From: Alphaproteobacteria bacterium
GTDB lineage: Bacteria; Pseudomonadota; Alphaproteobacteria; CACIAM-22H2
Reading direction: 5' to 3'
Length of the DNA: 64,000 bases
Assembly (NCBI GenBank): GCA_017308135.1
Contig: JAFKFM010000006.1
Coordinates: 747,724-811,723, forward strand
Below are positions 49,238-61,584 of the stretch, piece by piece (the stretch's first letter is position 1; the number at the start of each line of letters is the position of its first letter). The position numbers were made by a program, and so were the translations under genes. Under the pieces are notes generated by a model. That model saw nothing but the letters and a program-made list of their open reading frames with translations. It was not told the DNA's origin and searched no databases.

Positions 49238-51427
49238 ATGGAAGAATCGCCCGCCAGCAGCCGCGTACGCGTCGCCTTGCCGATGCGCCTCGGGCCCTAC
49301 GACTACGCCGTGCCCGACGGAATGACGCTGGCGCCGGGCGATTTCGTGCGCGTGCCGTTGGGGCCGCGCGTGGAGATCGGCGTGGTGTGGGACGAAGCCG
49401 CCGATCCCGATTTCGACGCCGCGAAGCTCAAACCCGTGCGCGCGCGCTTGCCCGTCGTGCCGATGCGCGAGCCCTTGCGCCGTTTCGTCGATTGGGTCGC
49501 GCGCTACACGATGGCGCCGGTCGGCAACGTGCTGCGCATGGCGATGAGCGTGTCGGCCGCGTTCGAACCGCCGAAAATGCGCCGCGCACTGGCGCTGTCG
49601 GACGCAGCCCCCGATCCGCATCTCGACGAGCCGGGCGTGCTGACGCCCGCGCGCCGTCGCGTGCTGCTCGAAGCGATGGCGGGCGCGCGGCCTGCATCCG
49701 ATCTCGCCGAGGCCGCCGGTGTCGGAACCGGCGTCGTCAAAACGCTGGTCGAGAAGGGATGGCTGGAAGCGATCGAACTGCCGCCCGAAGCGCCGCCCGT
49801 GCCCGACGGGACGGGAAAATTGGCGTCGCTCAATCCCGATCAGCGCATCGCCGCGGACCTGCTGCTCGAAAAATTGACGGAAGGTTTTTCGACCACGTTG
49901 ATCGATGGCGTGACCGGCTCGGGAAAGACGGAAGTCTATTTCGAAGCGGTCGCCGCGGCGGTCGCGTCGGGTAAGCAAGTGCTGGTGATGCTGCCCGAAA
50001 TCGCGATGAGCGCGCAGTGGTTGGCGCGCTTCGAACAACGCTTCGGCGTGCCGCCCACGCCGTGGCATTCGGAACTGCCGGGGCATCTGCGCGCGAAAAT
50101 CTGGCGCCAGATCGCGTCGGGCGAAGCGCGCGTGGTGATCGGCGCCCGCTCGGCATTGTTCCTGCCTTATCGCGATCTCGGTCTGATCGTGATCGACGAA
50201 GAGCACGAGCAAGCCTTCAAGCAGGAAGACGGCACGATCTATCACGCGCGCGACATGGCCGTGGTGCGCGCGCGCTTCGAGAATATTCCCATCGTGCTGG
50301 CGTCGGCCACGCCGTCGCTGGAGACGCTCGCGAATGTCGAACGCGGGCGCTATGCGCGCGTCGAATTGCCCGCCCGTCACGGCGGCGCGCTGCTGCCGGG
50401 CGTCACCGCGATCGATCTGCGTAAAGCGCCTCCGCCGCGCGGACGGTTTATCTCGCCGCCGTTAAAGGCGGCCCTCGCCGACACGCTGGAAGCGGGCGAG
50501 CAGGCGATGCTGTTCTTGAACCGGCGCGGCTATGCGCCGCTGACGTTGTGCCGCGCCTGCGGCCATCGCCTGCAATGCCCGCGCTGCACGGCGTGGCTGG
50601 TCGAGCATCGCCTGCACGGGCGTTTGCAATGCCATCATTGCGGCTACGCGTCGTCCTTGCCGCGCCAATGCCCCGCTTGCACGGCGGAGGATTCCTTCGT
50701 CGCCTGCGGCCCGGGCGTGGAGCGCGTGGCGGAAGAAGCGCAAGCCTTGTTCCCCGATGCGCGCATCGGCGTGATGACGTCCGACACCGTCGCGGGGCCG
50801 GCGGCGGCGGCGGAATTCGTGCGCCAGATGGCGGAAAAGGAAATCGACATTCTGGTCGGCACGCAGATCGTCGCGAAGGGGCATCACTTTCCGCTGCTGA
50901 CGCTGGTGGGCATCGTCGATGCCGATATCGGTTTGACCGGCGGCGATCTGCGCGCGGGCGAACGGTCGTGGCAGTTGCTGCACCAGGTCGCGGGGCGCGC
51001 GGGGCGCGCCGAACGCCCCGGCCGCGTGCTGATCCAAACCCATATGCCCGAACATCCGGTGATGACGGCGCTGGTCGCGGGCGATCGCGAACGCTTCCTC
51101 GCCGCCGAAAGCCACGACCGGCGCAAGCGCAACTGGCCACCGTTCGGGCGTCTCGCGGCGCTGGTGTTGTCGGGCGAAGATGAAGCCTTGGTCGATCGCA
51201 TCGCCAAGCGTTTGGGCGCGACCGCGCCGCGCGAGGCGGGGATCGAAGTGCTGGGTCCCGCCCCGGCCGCGATGGCGATCTTGCGCGGCCGCCATCGCCG
51301 GCGCTTGCTGGTGAAAGCGTCGCGCGATTTCGATCTGCAGGGCGCGCTGCATGATTGGCTGGCGCAAACGAAAATCCCGGCGAATTTGCGCCTCGCCGTG
51401 GATATCGATCCGTATAGTTTCCTTTGA
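49238..51427 (+). CDS. priA: Primosomal protein N', replication restart helicase PriA
   Basis: The 729-residue protein has the N-terminal 3' DNA-binding domain, Walker A GVTGSGKT (residues 224-231), the DEEH box VIDEEHEQAFKQED, and the zinc-binding insertion with eight Cys in CxxC pairs (CRACG, CPRC, CHHCG, CPAC). Helicase motifs V and VI (QIVAKGHHFPLLTLV, QVAGRAGRAERPG) follow. PriA reloads the replisome at stalled forks. It lies before atpH in many alphaproteobacteria; here a sensor-like gene intervenes, converging one base after its stop. Confidence 0.96.
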   Translation: MEESPASSRVRVALPMRLGPYDYAVPDGMTLAPGDFVRVPLGPRVEIGVVWDEAADPDFDAAKLKPVRARLPVVPMREPLRRFVDWVARYTMAPVGNVLRMAMSVSAAFEPPKMRRALALSDAAPDPHLDEPGVLTPARRRVLLEAMAGARPASDLAEAAGVGTGVVKTLVEKGWLEAIELPPEAPPVPDGTGKLASLNPDQRIAADLLLEKLTEGFSTTLIDGVTGSGKTEVYFEAVAAAVASGKQVLVMLPEIAMSAQWLARFEQRFGVPPTPWHSELPGHLRAKIWRQIASGEARVVIGARSALFLPYRDLGLIVIDEEHEQAFKQEDGTIYHARDMAVVRARFENIPIVLASATPSLETLANVERGRYARVELPARHGGALLPGVTAIDLRKAPPPRGRFISPPLKAALADTLEAGEQAMLFLNRRGYAPLTLCRACGHRLQCPRCTAWLVEHRLHGRLQCHHCGYASSLPRQCPACTAEDSFVACGPGVERVAEEAQALFPDARIGVMTSDTVAGPAAAAEFVRQMAEKEIDILVGTQIVAKGHHFPLLTLVGIVDADIGLTGGDLRAGERSWQLLHQVAGRAGRAERPGRVLIQTHMPEHPVMTALVAGDRERFLAAESHDRRKRNWPPFGRLAALVLSGEDEALVDRIAKRLGATAPREAGIEVLGPAPAAMAILRGRHRRRLLVKASRDFDLQGALHDWLAQTKIPANLRLAVDIDPYSFL

Positions 51428-51428
51428 A

Positions 51429-53042
51429 CTAAGCGGCGCGCGCGAACCCGGCGCGGAACACGTCCAGCGTGCCGCCCGGCGCTTCGCGATGTTCGATCGT
51501 GCCGCCCAGCGACTGCGCGAAGCCTTGCGCGACCGCGTCGCCCAGATGGGATTGCTTGGCGCCCGACGCCGTGCCGTTGGCGGATACGGCGATGGCGAGT
51601 TCGACATGCGCCGCATCGAGGCCGCGCACGCCGACCGAGAAGCCCACGCGCCCGCCTTGACCCGCCGCCGACAGCGCGTGCACGAGCAGCGCGTTGGTCA
51701 TGCGATGCAGACGGCTGGCGTCCGCGATGATGCGCAAGCCGTCGGGCACGTCGAGGCCCAGATCGCACGCGACGTCGAGATCGCGCGCGCGGCCGCGCAC
51801 GCTTTCGTAGGTGAGCTTCGCCCAATCGCGCGGATCGAGGGCGGCGAGGCTTTGCCCGTCGCTCGACTGCGCCAGCGCCACCCAATCGAGCACGTCGTTC
51901 AACGCGCGACCCAATTTGGCGCCGGCCGCGCGCAACGCGCCGATGGCGCGTTGGCGCTGCGTTTCATTGCCGCCGGGGGCCGATAGCGTATCGCTCGCCC
52001 AGCGCAGCGCATCGACCGGATCGCGTAGATCCTGGCCGAACCCCGCCAGCAAGCGCGCCATTTCCACGCGCGCGCGGTCGGATGCGTCGGCCAAGCGCAT
52101 CAACGCGCGCTCGCGCCGATCGATGGCCAAGGCGGCGCCGAAGGCGAGCAACGCCACGAATCCGGCGGCGACGAAATAAAGCCGGGAGCGATCGTCGGAT
52201 TCGGCGCGCAGCTCCGCTTCGGGCAGCGTCACCGCGACATAGAGGTCGAAGGGGGCGAGGCGTTGCCACGCGATCGCGCTGCGTTGGGGCTGGTCCGCCC
52301 GATCGCCCGGCGACAAGCCGGAATCGGCGGCGCGCATGACCGGCATCCATTCGTCGAAATTGGGGTCGAGTGCGATATCCGCGGGCGTGGCACCCGCACG
52401 CGCGCGAACCAAACCGTCGCCGCCGACGATCGTGGTGACGGCGCCGGGCAGATTCGCCAGCCGCCCGTCGATGCCGCCGAAACGCGCGATATCGATCGAC
52501 GCGACGATGGCGCCGCCGAAGCCGCCATCCGGCGCGTCGATGCGCCGCGTGACCTGTACGGTCCAACGGCCCGACACGCGGCCCAGGACCGGCGCGCCGA
52601 TGAAGAAATCGGTCTCGCCGTCGGCGAGCGCTTTGAAGTGGCGCCGATCGGCGACCGAAACGGGGGCCGATCCCATCGGCAGCGTCGATTGCAGAACGAT
52701 GCCTTGCGCGTCGGCGACGGAAAGCTGCGCCAATTCGCCGACCGCGATACGCTTCTCGTCGATCAAGCGTTGGAGCGAGAACGCATTGCCGCCGCGCTCG
52801 GCGGCGTATTTGACGAGATCGAGCAGCCGCGCCGTCGATGTCACGTAAGCATGCGTCTGCGCGGCCTCGATGCGCGCGAAATGCTTAAGCTCCTCGATCT
52901 CGTGCGTGCGCGTCGCGCGCCGGTCGAGCCATGCGCCCGCCAGCGCCAGCCCGAAGACGAGCAGCGTCACGGCGATGGCCATGCCCCACACGCCCGGCAA
53001 GGGCAGGCGGCGCAAGGCGGCGGTTTGCGGCAAAGGCGACAT
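51429..53042 (-). CDS. Sensor-kinase-like protein lacking catalytic residues, with Cache-like sensor domain
   Basis: This 537-residue protein has a membrane segment (about residues 20-38), a periplasmic dCache-like domain (40-280, including the VADRRHFKALADGE segment), a second membrane segment (288-306), and regions matching HisKA and HATPase in position. The phospho-acceptor motif reads GFGQDLRDP with Gln337 where SHELRTP has His. The N box has ALLVHALSA in place of a conserved Asn, and no DxGxG is found. It should bind a ligand outside but not phosphorylate. It is divergent from the ATP synthase operon. Confidence 0.8.
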   Translation of the reverse strand: MSPLPQTAALRRLPLPGVWGMAIAVTLLVFGLALAGAWLDRRATRTHEIEELKHFARIEAAQTHAYVTSTARLLDLVKYAAERGGNAFSLQRLIDEKRIAVGELAQLSVADAQGIVLQSTLPMGSAPVSVADRRHFKALADGETDFFIGAPVLGRVSGRWTVQVTRRIDAPDGGFGGAIVASIDIARFGGIDGRLANLPGAVTTIVGGDGLVRARAGATPADIALDPNFDEWMPVMRAADSGLSPGDRADQPQRSAIAWQRLAPFDLYVAVTLPEAELRAESDDRSRLYFVAAGFVALLAFGAALAIDRRERALMRLADASDRARVEMARLLAGFGQDLRDPVDALRWASDTLSAPGGNETQRQRAIGALRAAGAKLGRALNDVLDWVALAQSSDGQSLAALDPRDWAKLTYESVRGRARDLDVACDLGLDVPDGLRIIADASRLHRMTNALLVHALSAAGQGGRVGFSVGVRGLDAAHVELAIAVSANGTASGAKQSHLGDAVAQGFAQSLGGTIEHREAPGGTLDVFRAGFARAA

Positions 53043-53129
53043 CGGCGGGCGGACTGTAAAGGGCAGGGGTTGCGGAACCTTGCCAACCTGCCCGATGGCG
53101 CTGAAACCAACCTGAACTTGGGGTCCGAA

Positions 53130-53151
53130 AAGGCATGATTCCGCATGCCTT
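53130..53151. other. Hairpin in the region between sensor-like gene and atpH
   Basis: AAGGCATG (53130-53137) pairs with CATGCCTT (53144-53151) around a six-base loop without a following T-run. It lies in the 254-base divergent region and could be an operator or a leader structure. Its function is not shown. Confidence 0.35.
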
Positions 53152-53193
53152 ATTGCATCGCAGTTGTGCCTGTGGTAGCTACACGCGCGCGCT

Positions 53194-53226
53194 GGCGGAA
53201 GGGGTTTCCTGACCGCCCGTTTTTTT
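53194..53226 (+). terminator. Terminator-like hairpin in the atp operon leader
   Basis: GGCGG (53194-53198) pairs with CCGCC (53213-53217), with an inner AGG/CCT pairing, and is followed by CGTTTTTTT. It is 70 bases upstream of the atpH start. If the promoter is upstream it would act as an attenuator; if the promoter is downstream it would only insulate the operon. Confidence 0.45.
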
Positions 53227-53296
53227 GTTGAGTTTCAATGGGGTTGCGGCCCGTCCGGGCGCCCGCGATCCTGGTCGAAAAGGGAAGCTTCGCTCC

Positions 53297-53857
53297 GTGG
53301 CATCCGATACATCCGTGGCCGCCGTTCTCGCCCAGCGTTACGCGGGCGCGCTCTATGAACTGGCCGACGAGGGCAAGGCGCTGGACGCCGTCCTCGCGGA
53401 TCTGAAGTCGGTCGAAGCCGCGATGGCCGAATCGGCCGAGCTGCGCCGCGCGATGACCAGCCCCTTGCTGCCGCGAAAGGCGCAGGAAGCCGCCGTTTTG
53501 GCGGTCGCCAAGGCGATGGGCGTGGGCGATCTGGTTCGCCGTTTCCTGGGCATGCTGGCCCGCAACCGCCGCCTGGCCGGTTTCACCGCGATCGCCGCGG
53601 CCTATCGCGCCATCCTGGCCGACAAGCGCGGCGAAACGACCGCGGAGGTCGTTTCGGCCGTGGCGCTGACCGATTCGCAGAAAGCCGCGCTGGAAGCGGC
53701 TTTGGCCGGCCGCGCCGGCCGCAAGATCACGCTCGACCTCAAGGTCGATCCCCGCATCCTGGGCGGGCTGAAGGTGAAGGTGGGTTCCCGCCTCGTCGAC
53801 GCCTCGCTGCAAGGCCAACTCAAGCGTCTCCACCTGACCCTGGCGGGTCGGGCCTGA
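53297..53857 (+). CDS. atpH: F1F0 ATP synthase subunit delta
   Basis: This 186-residue subunit is taken from GTG 53297 and has the OSCP/delta pattern: [14 protein letters not shown] near the N-terminus and the C-terminal [29 protein letters not shown] block. Delta links F1 to the peripheral stalk. An in-frame upstream start at 53225 would add 24 residues not seen in the family. It heads the order H-A-G-D-C, as in alphaproteobacteria where F0 genes are elsewhere. Confidence 0.92.
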   Translation: MASDTSVAAVLAQRYAGALYELADEGKALDAVLADLKSVEAAMAESAELRRAMTSPLLPRKAQEAAVLAVAKAMGVGDLVRRFLGMLARNRRLAGFTAIAAAYRAILADKRGETTAEVVSAVALTDSQKAALEAALAGRAGRKITLDLKVDPRILGGLKVKVGSRLVDASLQGQLKRLHLTLAGRA

Positions 53858-53879
53858 TATTCCGGAAGAGGGTTCCAAG

Positions 53880-55409
<1,530 letters not shown>

Positions 55410-55444
55410 TCAAGCGCACGAGCTAGGGAAGGGCCGCGAAGGTC

Positions 55445-57774
<2,330 letters not shown>

Positions 57775-57776
57775 GC

Positions 57777-58178
57777 ATGACCGGCAAAACCAAGTTCGAG
57801 CTGGTCTCGCCCGAGCGCCTCGTGCTGTCCGAGAACGTCGACATGGTCGTCGTTCCCGGCAGCGAGGGCGATTTCGGCGTGCTTGCCGGCCACTCGCCGG
57901 TCGTCTCGACCTTGCGTTTCGGCACGATCGAAGTTCACGACGACGGCGCGGTCAAGGACCGCATCTTCGTCGCGGGCGGTTTCGCGGAAGTGACGCCGGA
58001 CGGCGTCACGGTTCTGGCGGAAGACGCGGCGCGCTTGACCGAGATCGACAAGGCCGCCGTATCGTCGGAAATCGAAACGCTGCGCGCCAAGTTGGGTGCG
58101 GCGACGACCGACGACGAACGCCAGCCGATCGCGGCGAAGCTCGACATCGCCACCGCGAAGCTGGCCGCCGTCGCCTAA
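57777..58178 (+). CDS. atpC: F1F0 ATP synthase subunit epsilon
   Basis: This 133-residue subunit has the beta-sandwich N-terminus ([37 protein letters not shown]) and a C-terminal helical part (about residues 90-133) able to act as the inhibitory arm. ATG 57777 lies two bases after the atpD stop. It is the last gene of the F1 operon. Confidence 0.95.
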   Translation: MTGKTKFELVSPERLVLSENVDMVVVPGSEGDFGVLAGHSPVVSTLRFGTIEVHDDGAVKDRIFVAGGFAEVTPDGVTVLAEDAARLTEIDKAAVSSEIETLRAKLGAATTDDERQPIAAKLDIATAKLAAVA

Positions 58179-58192
58179 ACTTCGGCCTCGCG

Positions 58193-58744
58193 ATGAAAAA
58201 GATCCGGACGCCCGCCCGCAAGGCGGGCGTTCGCGTTTCGGCGCCACGGCGGATCGATACGGGCTTTGCGCCCATTCTGGGGCCGAAGCCGCAATTCCTG
58301 ATTCTCGGCTCGCTGCCGAGCCAAGCCTCGCTCGCCGCCGCGCAGTATTACGCGCATAAGCGCAACGCCTTCTGGCCGATGCTGGGCGCGATCCTGGGCT
58401 TCGACGCCGCCTTGCCTTATGCCGCGCGCGTCGAGAAGTTGAAGGACGCGCATATCGCCGTGTGGGATGTCTGCGCGGCCGCCCATCGCCCCGGCTCGCT
58501 CGACAGCGACATCGCGCCCGATACGGTCACGCCCAACGATTTCGCCGCGTTGTTCGCCCGCCATCCGACGATCGAAGCCGTGCTGCTCAATGGCGGCACG
58601 GCGGCCGATCTGTTCCGCACGCGCGTGGTGCCCGCGCTGGCGGCGTGCCCCCAATGGCATCGCCTGCCGTCGACCAGCCCCGCCCATGCGGGCATGAATT
58701 TCGACGACAAACGCGCGCGTTGGGCGGCGGCGTTGGGGCGTTAG
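58193..58744 (+). CDS. DNA-deoxyinosine/uracil glycosylase (UDG superfamily, HDG type)
   Basis: The 183-residue protein matches the family 6 or HDG-type glycosylases: GFAPILGPKPQFLILGSLPSQASL, the following YYAHKRNAFWPMLGAIL with Asn in the active-site position, VAVWDVC-like AVWDVCAAAHRPGSLDS, and LLNGGTAADLF. The C-terminal LPSTSPAHAG fits the DNA-binding loop of the superfamily. It would remove hypoxanthine or uracil from DNA. A GC-rich inverted repeat lies inside its first 15 codons. It starts 14 bases after atpC, so it may share that message. Confidence 0.85.
   Translation: MKKIRTPARKAGVRVSAPRRIDTGFAPILGPKPQFLILGSLPSQASLAAAQYYAHKRNAFWPMLGAILGFDAALPYAARVEKLKDAHIAVWDVCAAAHRPGSLDSDIAPDTVTPNDFAALFARHPTIEAVLLNGGTAADLFRTRVVPALAACPQWHRLPSTSPAHAGMNFDDKRARWAAALGR
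58208..58230. other. Inverted repeat at the 5' end of the glycosylase gene
   Basis: ACGCCCGCC (58208-58216) pairs with GGCGGGCGT (58222-58230) around a five-base loop, 30 bases after the atpC stop. It has no T-run on the plus strand. It might weaken transcription or translation from the ATP synthase operon into the glycosylase. Confidence 0.4.
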
Positions 58745-59448
58745 GCGACTTCCATCGCGATCTTATTGGCGATGGCGGGGCCGAAATCGGCGAAACGCCT
58801 TGCGGGCAAAACGAAGGCGCCGGGCCCGCCGATCACCTCGGCGCGGAAATAGCGGTCGAGCGTGGCGTGGTCGCTCAAAATCGCCAGGGCGTTGATGCCG
58901 ATTCCCACCGCGACGGCGTCGTCGCGTGCATAGCGCGGAAAGCGGCCTTGGTTGTTCATGCCGTCGCCCGAAACGTCGATCACCCGCCGCTCGGCCAGGA
59001 AGGGGATGCGTTCCAGCATCCGCCGCCCGTGATCGATCGCCGCCCCGATCGAGGTCGCGTCGTCGTCGATCAGCCGCTCCAGGCCGGCCAGCGTCGCGGC
59101 GAAGCGGGCGAAAGCGGGTTTACCGTCCAGAAGCGTCCAAGGTGTGGCCTCCTTCTGGGCGAACTGGCCACCCCAATGGGTCATGATCACCGCGATGGCC
59201 CCGTGCCGGCCGCTCAACGCCGCGCGCTGGACCCGGTCGGTGCGGAACGCATCGGCATAGCCTTGCGCCTGAAGCCGGTATTCGCCGTCGTCGATCGAGC
59301 GCGAGCAATCGACCGCCAGAACCAGGGCGACATCGACCCGTCTGGGGGCGGGGTTCTGGGCAAGAACCGGAAACGACAGGGCGGCCGCGCCCAGGGCCAG
59401 GCCCCGGACGATGTTCCGGCGCGAGACCCTGGGGGGTGTCGTCGTCAC
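58741..59448 (-). CDS. DUF1194 von Willebrand factor A-like secreted protein
   Basis: This 235-residue protein has a twin-arginine signal (VSRRNIVRGLALGA) and a VWA domain with the metal-site start VALVLAVDCSRSIDDGEY (DxSxS) and later VIDVSGDGMNNQG, as in the DUF1194 group. GTG 59448 is preferred because GGAAGG lies nine bases before it and the signal then begins properly; an ATG at 59514 would add 22 residues. The function of DUF1194 is unknown. Its 3' end overlaps the glycosylase gene by four bases. Confidence 0.85.
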   Translation of the reverse strand: MTTTPPRVSRRNIVRGLALGAAALSFPVLAQNPAPRRVDVALVLAVDCSRSIDDGEYRLQAQGYADAFRTDRVQRAALSGRHGAIAVIMTHWGGQFAQKEATPWTLLDGKPAFARFAATLAGLERLIDDDATSIGAAIDHGRRMLERIPFLAERRVIDVSGDGMNNQGRFPRYARDDAVAVGIGINALAILSDHATLDRYFRAEVIGGPGAFVLPARRFADFGPAIANKIAMEVA

Positions 59449-59587
59449 GTGGAACCGCCTTCCGTTCGCCCATGATGGGGGCGGGACGGGCTTTCCTGTC
59501 AAGGCGGGCTCCATTTGCCCCGGCGCCTGGAATTTGCGAAGAACACCGGACGTTTAAGCTATCCACAGTCCGGCCAGGGCCAAACCC

Positions 59588-60751
59588 ATTCGCATCGTCC
59601 ACGTCATCGCTTCGATCGCCGCACGCACCGGCGGCCCCGCCAAGGCCGTGCTGGACATGGCGCGTGCCGTCGCGGCGCGTGGGCATACGGTCGAAATCCA
59701 AACGACCGATCGCGCGATGACCGATGCGGAGAAGGCGCTTCACGCGAGCCCCGTCGTCGATCGCGGTGTGACCATCCATGTTCACAAGCAGGGCGTGCCC
59801 GCCACGCTCGCCGTCTCATGGCCGTTGGCGCGAGCGTTGGACAAGGCGATCCCGGCCGCCGACGTGGTGCATATCCACTCGCTGTATCTTTTCCATGTCT
59901 GGTACGCGGCGCGTGTGGCGCGCAAAGCGGGCAAGCCGTATCTCCTGCGCCCGCACGGCACGCTCGATCCGTTTTTGTGGAAGCGTCATCGCCTGCGCAA
60001 ATCGGTGATCGAGCTCGCTTTCCAAGATCGCGTCATCGACCACGCCGCCGCGCTGCATTGGACGGCGGCCGAGGAAATGGAACTCGCCGCACCCTATTCG
60101 CGCGGGGCCAAGGGCTTCGTCGTGCCCAACGGCATCGATATCGGCGACTACGCCGATTTGCCCGCGCCGGGCGAGTTTTTCGCCAAGCACCCGGAACTCG
60201 CCGGCACGAAGCCGGTGCTGTTCCTGTCGCGGCTCAATTTCAAAAAGGGTCTCGACGTTCTGATCCCGGCGTTCCGCAAGGCGCTTGATGCCGATCCCGC
60301 GTTACGTCTGGTGATCGCCGGGCCCGATGACGGTTACGAGGCCCAAGCGCGCGCGCTGGTGGCGCAGCACAAACTCGATGACGCGACGACATGGCTCGGT
60401 ATGCTCACGGGCCGCGACAAGCTCGCCGCTTTCGTCGATTGCGCGCTGTTCGCCTTGCCGTCGTGGTCGGAGAATTTCGGCATCGCGATCGTCGAAGCGA
60501 TGGCCTGCGGTGCCCCCGTCGTGATTTCCGATCGCGTCAATATCTGGCGCGAGATCGAAGGCGCCGGCGCCGGGCTCGTCTCGCCGCCGGAGATCGACAC
60601 GCTCGCCGCGCATATTCTATTGCTCGCCAACGATCCCGCACGCGCCAGGCGCATGGGGGCGGCGGGCCGCAAACTCGCGACCGACCGCTACGATTGGGCG
60701 AAGATCGGCGCGCAACTCGAAACCCTCTATCGGGAGATCGCGGGCGCATGA
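59588..60751 (+). CDS. Glycosyltransferase family 4, probable ATT start
   Basis: The frame encodes a GT4 enzyme beginning IRIVHVIASIAARTGGPAKAV, a standard first strand plus Gly loop, with a donor-site block PSWSENFGIAIVEAMACGAPVV near residue 285. Between the in-frame stop at 59555-59557 and GTG 59648 there is no ATG, GTG or TTG. The GTG start would delete the first strand and loop. ATT 59588, nine bases after AGGG, restores a natural N-terminus of 387 residues in total. The gene opens an LPS-type cluster and overlaps the next gene by four bases. Confidence 0.8.
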   Translation: MRIVHVIASIAARTGGPAKAVLDMARAVAARGHTVEIQTTDRAMTDAEKALHASPVVDRGVTIHVHKQGVPATLAVSWPLARALDKAIPAADVVHIHSLYLFHVWYAARVARKAGKPYLLRPHGTLDPFLWKRHRLRKSVIELAFQDRVIDHAAALHWTAAEEMELAAPYSRGAKGFVVPNGIDIGDYADLPAPGEFFAKHPELAGTKPVLFLSRLNFKKGLDVLIPAFRKALDADPALRLVIAGPDDGYEAQARALVAQHKLDDATTWLGMLTGRDKLAAFVDCALFALPSWSENFGIAIVEAMACGAPVVISDRVNIWREIEGAGAGLVSPPEIDTLAAHILLLANDPARARRMGAAGRKLATDRYDWAKIGAQLETLYREIAGA

Positions 60752-61584
60752 CCCCCGTCTCGGTCGTCATTCTGACGTTCAACTCCGAAGCCACGATCGG
60801 CGCCACGCTTCAATCGCTGGCGGGCCTGACGACCGACGTGCATGTCGTCGACTCGGGCTCGACCGACAACACGCACGACATCGTCGCCGCGTCGGGCGCG
60901 CAGCTCGTCCATCACCCGTTCGAGAATTACGGCTCGCAGCGCAATTGGGCGATCGCGAATTTGCCGTTGCGCCATGAATGGCAGTTGCATCTCGACGCCG
61001 ACGAACGTTTGACGCCCGAATTGAAGGCCGAAATCGCCACGCTGCTGGCGGAACCCGTCGATCCCGCGATTTCGGGTTTCTACGTGCCGCGCCTCGTGCA
61101 TTTCCATGAGAAGCCGCTGCGCCATGGCGGCATGTACCCGATCTATCACATGCGGCTGTTCCGCACCGGCAAGGGCCGTTGCGAGGATCGCAAATATGAC
61201 CAGCATTTTTTCGTCGAGGGCGGCACGCGTAATCTTACGCACCCGATGATCGACGATATCCGCCTGTCGCTGACCGAATGGACGGCGCGGCATAATCGCT
61301 GGGCGGACGCGGAAGTCGACGAGATCCTCAATCCCGGCGGCGACGGCGTGATTCAAGCCGGCTCCGGCGATCCGGTCGCGGAAAAGCGCCGCGCGCGCGG
61401 CTGGTATTATCGCGCGCCCTTGTTCCTGCGCGCCTTCCTGCTGTTCTTCTATCGTTACATCGTGAAGCTCGGCTTCCTCGACGGCAAGGAAGGGCTGATT
61501 TTCTACGTGCTGCAAACCCTGTGGTTCCGCTTCCTGATCGACGCGAAGCTCTATGAGCGGCGCAAAGCGATGAGCCGCAAATGA
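60748..61584 (+). CDS. Glycosyltransferase family 2, LPS core type (WaaE/KdtX-like)
   Basis: This 278-residue enzyme has the GT-A start VSVVILTFNSEATIGATLQS, VVDSGSTDNT with the first Asp, the metal-binding HLDADERLTPEL (DxD) and a C-terminal segment with a hydrophobic stretch (PLFLRAFLLFFYRYIVKLGF). The length and HLDADERL match the WaaE/KdtX group that adds glucose to the inner core of LPS. ATGA overlaps on both sides show tight coupling with its neighbours. Confidence 0.88.
   Translation: MTPVSVVILTFNSEATIGATLQSLAGLTTDVHVVDSGSTDNTHDIVAASGAQLVHHPFENYGSQRNWAIANLPLRHEWQLHLDADERLTPELKAEIATLLAEPVDPAISGFYVPRLVHFHEKPLRHGGMYPIYHMRLFRTGKGRCEDRKYDQHFFVEGGTRNLTHPMIDDIRLSLTEWTARHNRWADAEVDEILNPGGDGVIQAGSGDPVAEKRRARGWYYRAPLFLRAFLLFFYRYIVKLGFLDGKEGLIFYVLQTLWFRFLIDAKLYERRKAMSRK

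Noticed and set aside
59558..59570. CTATCCACA, one mismatch from a DnaA box, near the ATT-start gene
   Set aside because: A single copy with no AT-rich region, no box cluster and no dnaA or dnaN nearby does not make an origin.
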